Assembly (NCBI GenBank): GCA_030562195.1
Contig: CM060202.1
Location: forward strand, 30,490,317 to 30,554,316
Source: Nipponacmea schrenckii
Lineage: Eukaryota > Mollusca > Gastropoda > Lottiidae
Direction of reading: 5' to 3'
DNA: 64,000 nucleotides
Shown here: positions 61,801 through 64,000 of the stretch, piece by piece
Position numbering within the stretch: the first letter of the stretch is position 1
How the letters are laid out: every line of letters begins with the position of its first letter
Position numbers and translations under genes: made by a program
The notes under the pieces: generated by a model
The model's input: the letters and a program-made list of their open reading frames with translations, nothing else
The model's database searches: none
What the model was told of the DNA's origin: nothing

Positions 61801-61904
61801 AGCACAAAATGAATTATTTGTTTACAAGTTATACTTGAGTCAATGTTATATTTCAAACATCTGATAGCTGTAGAGACACAATTCAACTTTAAAATCAGCA
61901 TTCA

Positions 61905-62300
61905 AGACTGACATGTATTGCTGGCGATTAGGAGCCTGACTCTGAGATCGCTGGTTCGGAACCCGTTCGGGTCTCAGCCAATTTTCAGCACTAGAATCTG
62001 TGCTATACCAAGAAAGTGTTATCCCAATAACGAAAATATTGTTACAATACCACTTTCTAAATGACATCGTATCATCTCATGTAATCCGCCTTGGGAAATG
62101 AAATGAATCGAGTTTTACGTCCAACTGTTCTGCACCTTATGGGTAATCAGCCTTGGTTACTGATTATCAGAGGGGTAAGGCATGTTCGCAGTAAAGTCTA
62201 TCGGTCTGCTGCGCTCCATTTTTTCTGTGGAGGGTCCGTTGGCCGAGTAGTCTAGACGGTTGACATGTTTTGCTGGCGATTAGGTGCCTGACTCTGAGAT
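61905..62300 (+). mobile_element. tRNA-derived SINE copies
   Basis: Two copies of the SINE also seen at 39,160-39,360. The second (62,237-62,300) starts with a tRNA-Leu/Ser-like head: CCGTTGGCCGAGTAGTCTAG as A box, then GACTCTGAGATCGCTG, and is cut before the B box. The first (61,905-62,050) begins after the A box and has the B box (GGTTCGGAACCC) and the tail CAGCCAATTTTCAGCACT. Confidence 0.75.
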
Positions 62301-62334
62301 CGCTGATCGTATTGTTATAGTAAATACACCCTAT

Positions 62335-62540
62335 ACGTTAATGGTAAACACATGTTAATGGTAAACACATGTTAATGGTAAACACATGTTAATGGTAAAC
62401 ACATGTTAATGGTAAACACATGTTAATGGTAAACACATGTTAATGGTAAATATACGTTAATGGTAAATACACGCTAATGATAAATACACATTAATGGTAA
62501 ATGCACGTTAATGGTAAATACACGTCGATGGTAAATAATA
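62335..62540. repeat. 17-bp tandem repeat
   Basis: About twelve copies of GTTAATGGTAAACACAT; the first half is uniform and the second half has AATACACG variants. Confidence 0.92.
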
Positions 62541-62544
62541 TATG

Positions 62545-62835
62545 TTTTTCACCTTTTTTAACTTTTGTATTGTTTAAACGTCTCTGGTCTAAATTTGAAT
62601 TTATCTGACCAAGGTTCAAGGTTGGTAGACTTATGTTATCATTTGGGATCAGTCCAGTCGATAAAACAGATGTATTCTATTGTTATTCGTTTTGTTCAAT
62701 ATATATACTGTAAACTTTCTAGATTTGTTGGATCATGCCTTCAAATATACATCGAACTAGAAATTCCACTGTCTATTTCTATGGTTACTAGATCTGCCCT
62801 ACCAGTATGTTGTACGTCTTGTTGACATGGTTTAT
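62545..62835. repeat. Dispersed block, copy 3 of 3
   Basis: Direct counterpart of 42,405-42,770 and inverted counterpart of 10,550-10,950. Like copy 2, it lies downstream of an ankyrin/SOCS gene end, which suggests the two loci were duplicated as one unit. Confidence 0.65.
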
Positions 62836-63558
62836 GAATAAGTACTTAAGCACACAAATAATTTTGTTCCCGGGTTATCCATTTTAGAAACCTGGGCTTT
62901 AATCCGGACGTGTTCATAATAGGGAAAATAACTACAATATTACTTCCACTGGACCCAAAACTTTTTCAGAATTTTAAAAGGCAGCCCGGTAGGGATTTGG
63001 GTTTCTTTGATTTAATATATAACAAACCGGTTTAAATGCCTTCAAGAAAAATGATAGAAATTACAGTTTTTTTATGGTTACAGCCACCAGTATGTTGTAC
63101 AATATTGTTATTTTTTTTGATACCAAAAATACTTTTTAAGGGCAAATAAGTACATTAGATTTAATTAAATAACGATCTGACTTTAATTCTGGACGTGTTT
63201 TAATTGGAAACCATTACTTCTATAGACTTTACTGGACTAAACAGTTTCAGTCTCTTCAAGTAAGCTCGGTAGTTGGAATGGGTGACTTGATAAAAAGCTC
63301 AACAAACGGTTTAAATAAACAGAGAAAAATGATAAAAATACAGTTTAATTTTACAGAAATATATTTTACAATATTGTTAGTTGTTTGATACCAAAAATAC
63401 AGATTGTTAAGACAAATAAATACATAAAAATAGATAATTAAATAAAAGTACTAATTATAATTATATTTGTTCCACGTGACTATCAGACTTAAAACCTGGG
63501 GTAAAATCAACGCAAATCTATTTTTAAGAGTTGCAGTCCCTTCATTCCTAGCATCTAG
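62836..63558. other. 3' flank of second ankyrin/SOCS gene
   Basis: No gene. From about 63,190 it matches 43,860-44,250 closely in direct orientation (AACAAACGGTTTAAATAAAC is in both). Confidence 0.55.
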
Positions 63559-64000
63559 TTAATCTGAATCTGGAAAATCTGAAAATAGATCTAAATCTAG
63601 ATATATATCTGAAAATAGATCTAAATTCGGGTTTGTTAAACCTGCTTTTACCTCATTTAAATATTTACAATCATACACAAAATATTCATTATCATAATCA
63701 TCATAGTCTATAAAATCATAGGAATCATAATCATCATCAATAACAGACTCTAACTGATCAGGCAGTGAAAATCGTTCAGAATCAATATCTTTAAACATCA
63801 GAAAATTAGTCACGTTTGAAGAATCAACAAGTTCTGAAATTCGGTCATGAATTGCTAGACCTGTATTTTGTCTGATAACTCTTCTACAGATATCTTTAAG
63901 GCTTAGATTGTTGGCGAAATGGTAGAATTTTTCCCTTTGTGTTTCTTTTGGAGTTTCTGGCAATAATGCTTCATAAGCTTCCTCGACTTCAAAATGTAAT
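63559..64000 (-). CDS. Ankyrin/SOCS-box protein (ASB-like), second copy, 3' end only
   Basis: The frame enters from the right edge of the window and stops at 63,559. It encodes the SOCS-box region (NLSLKDICRRVIRQNTGLAI, then DRISEL) at about 63,915-63,790 and an Asp/Tyr-rich tail that is longer than in copy 1, ending in a LDLFSDFPDSD-type segment read through a hexamer-like repeat. As in copy 1, the elongin BC box (SLKDICRRVIR) is clear while a cullin-5 LPLP motif is not. Its ankyrin repeats, if present, lie beyond the window. Here the frame is unbroken, which supports the idea that this gene family is functional. Confidence 0.72.
   Translation of the reverse strand, partial: LHFEVEEAYEALLPETPKETQREKFYHFANNLSLKDICRRVIRQNTGLAIHDRISELVDSSNVTNFLMFKDIDSERFSLPDQLESVIDDDYDSYDFIDYDDYDNEYFVYDCKYLNEVKAGLTNPNLDLFSDIYLDLDLFSDFPDSD

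Overview
This is a gene-poor, AT-rich animal nuclear segment. Canonical GT..AG introns, a PR/SET zinc-finger gene, a tRNA-derived SINE, foldback elements and many short-unit tandem arrays are all visible. Secreted farnesoic-acid-O-methyltransferase-fold proteins and this repeat style suggest a lophotrochozoan, most likely a mollusc, but nothing here proves the species.

The main structure is a very large imperfect inverted duplication. The left arm runs from about 2,535 to 23,290 and the right arm from about 32,935 to 61,800, in opposite orientation, around a spacer of about 9.6 kb. Matching landmarks, in order outward from the centre, are: a PRDM-type gene (17,664-23,287 on + and 37,695-32,937 on -); a noncoding block (12,361-13,640 and 42,056-40,340); an Ile/Asp-codon microsatellite block (10,550-10,950 and 42,405-42,770); a FAMeT-domain gene (8,562-9,086 on + and 54,084-53,557 on -); a 40-bp satellite (6,570-7,450 and 56,040-56,520); a 38-bp satellite (5,950-6,340 and 57,130-58,870); and a noncoding edge (2,535-3,540 and 61,800-60,890). 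The arms differ by large insertions. An 82-bp satellite (14,105-16,925) is found only on the left. On the right only are an ankyrin/SOCS-box gene with a 57-bp satellite (about 43-52.7 kb), an insertion of about 1 kb carrying a 69-bp array, and a foldback element at about 57.4-58.5 kb.

The two PRDM genes have the same eight coding exons and splice phases, a PR domain, six C2H2 fingers and a C-terminal C4 motif. They have diverged in exon 3, in the start of exon 4 and by a 63-nt in-frame indel in exon 2. The right copy has a one-base frameshift in its last exon. The two FAMeT genes are short, intron-less, secreted-type proteins differing mainly in one loop. The ankyrin gene at 47,308-44,361 ends in a SOCS box, so it probably encodes a cullin-RING substrate receptor; its repeat region has several frame breaks. 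A second copy of its 3' end lies at the right edge in the same orientation. Outside the left arm, three phase-compatible exons (1,057-2,255) form the 3' end of an unidentified gene.

A recurring sequence family containing CTGATGA, a short stem and GAAACGTTGTGT resembles the core of the hammerhead ribozymes of Penelope-like elements and retrozymes. It lies at the same place in intron 6 of both PRDM copies, as a single copy near 39,070, as a 69-bp array in an insertion with a paralogous empty site, and in decayed form as the 57-bp array. This family and the giant inverted duplication are the two observations most worth following.
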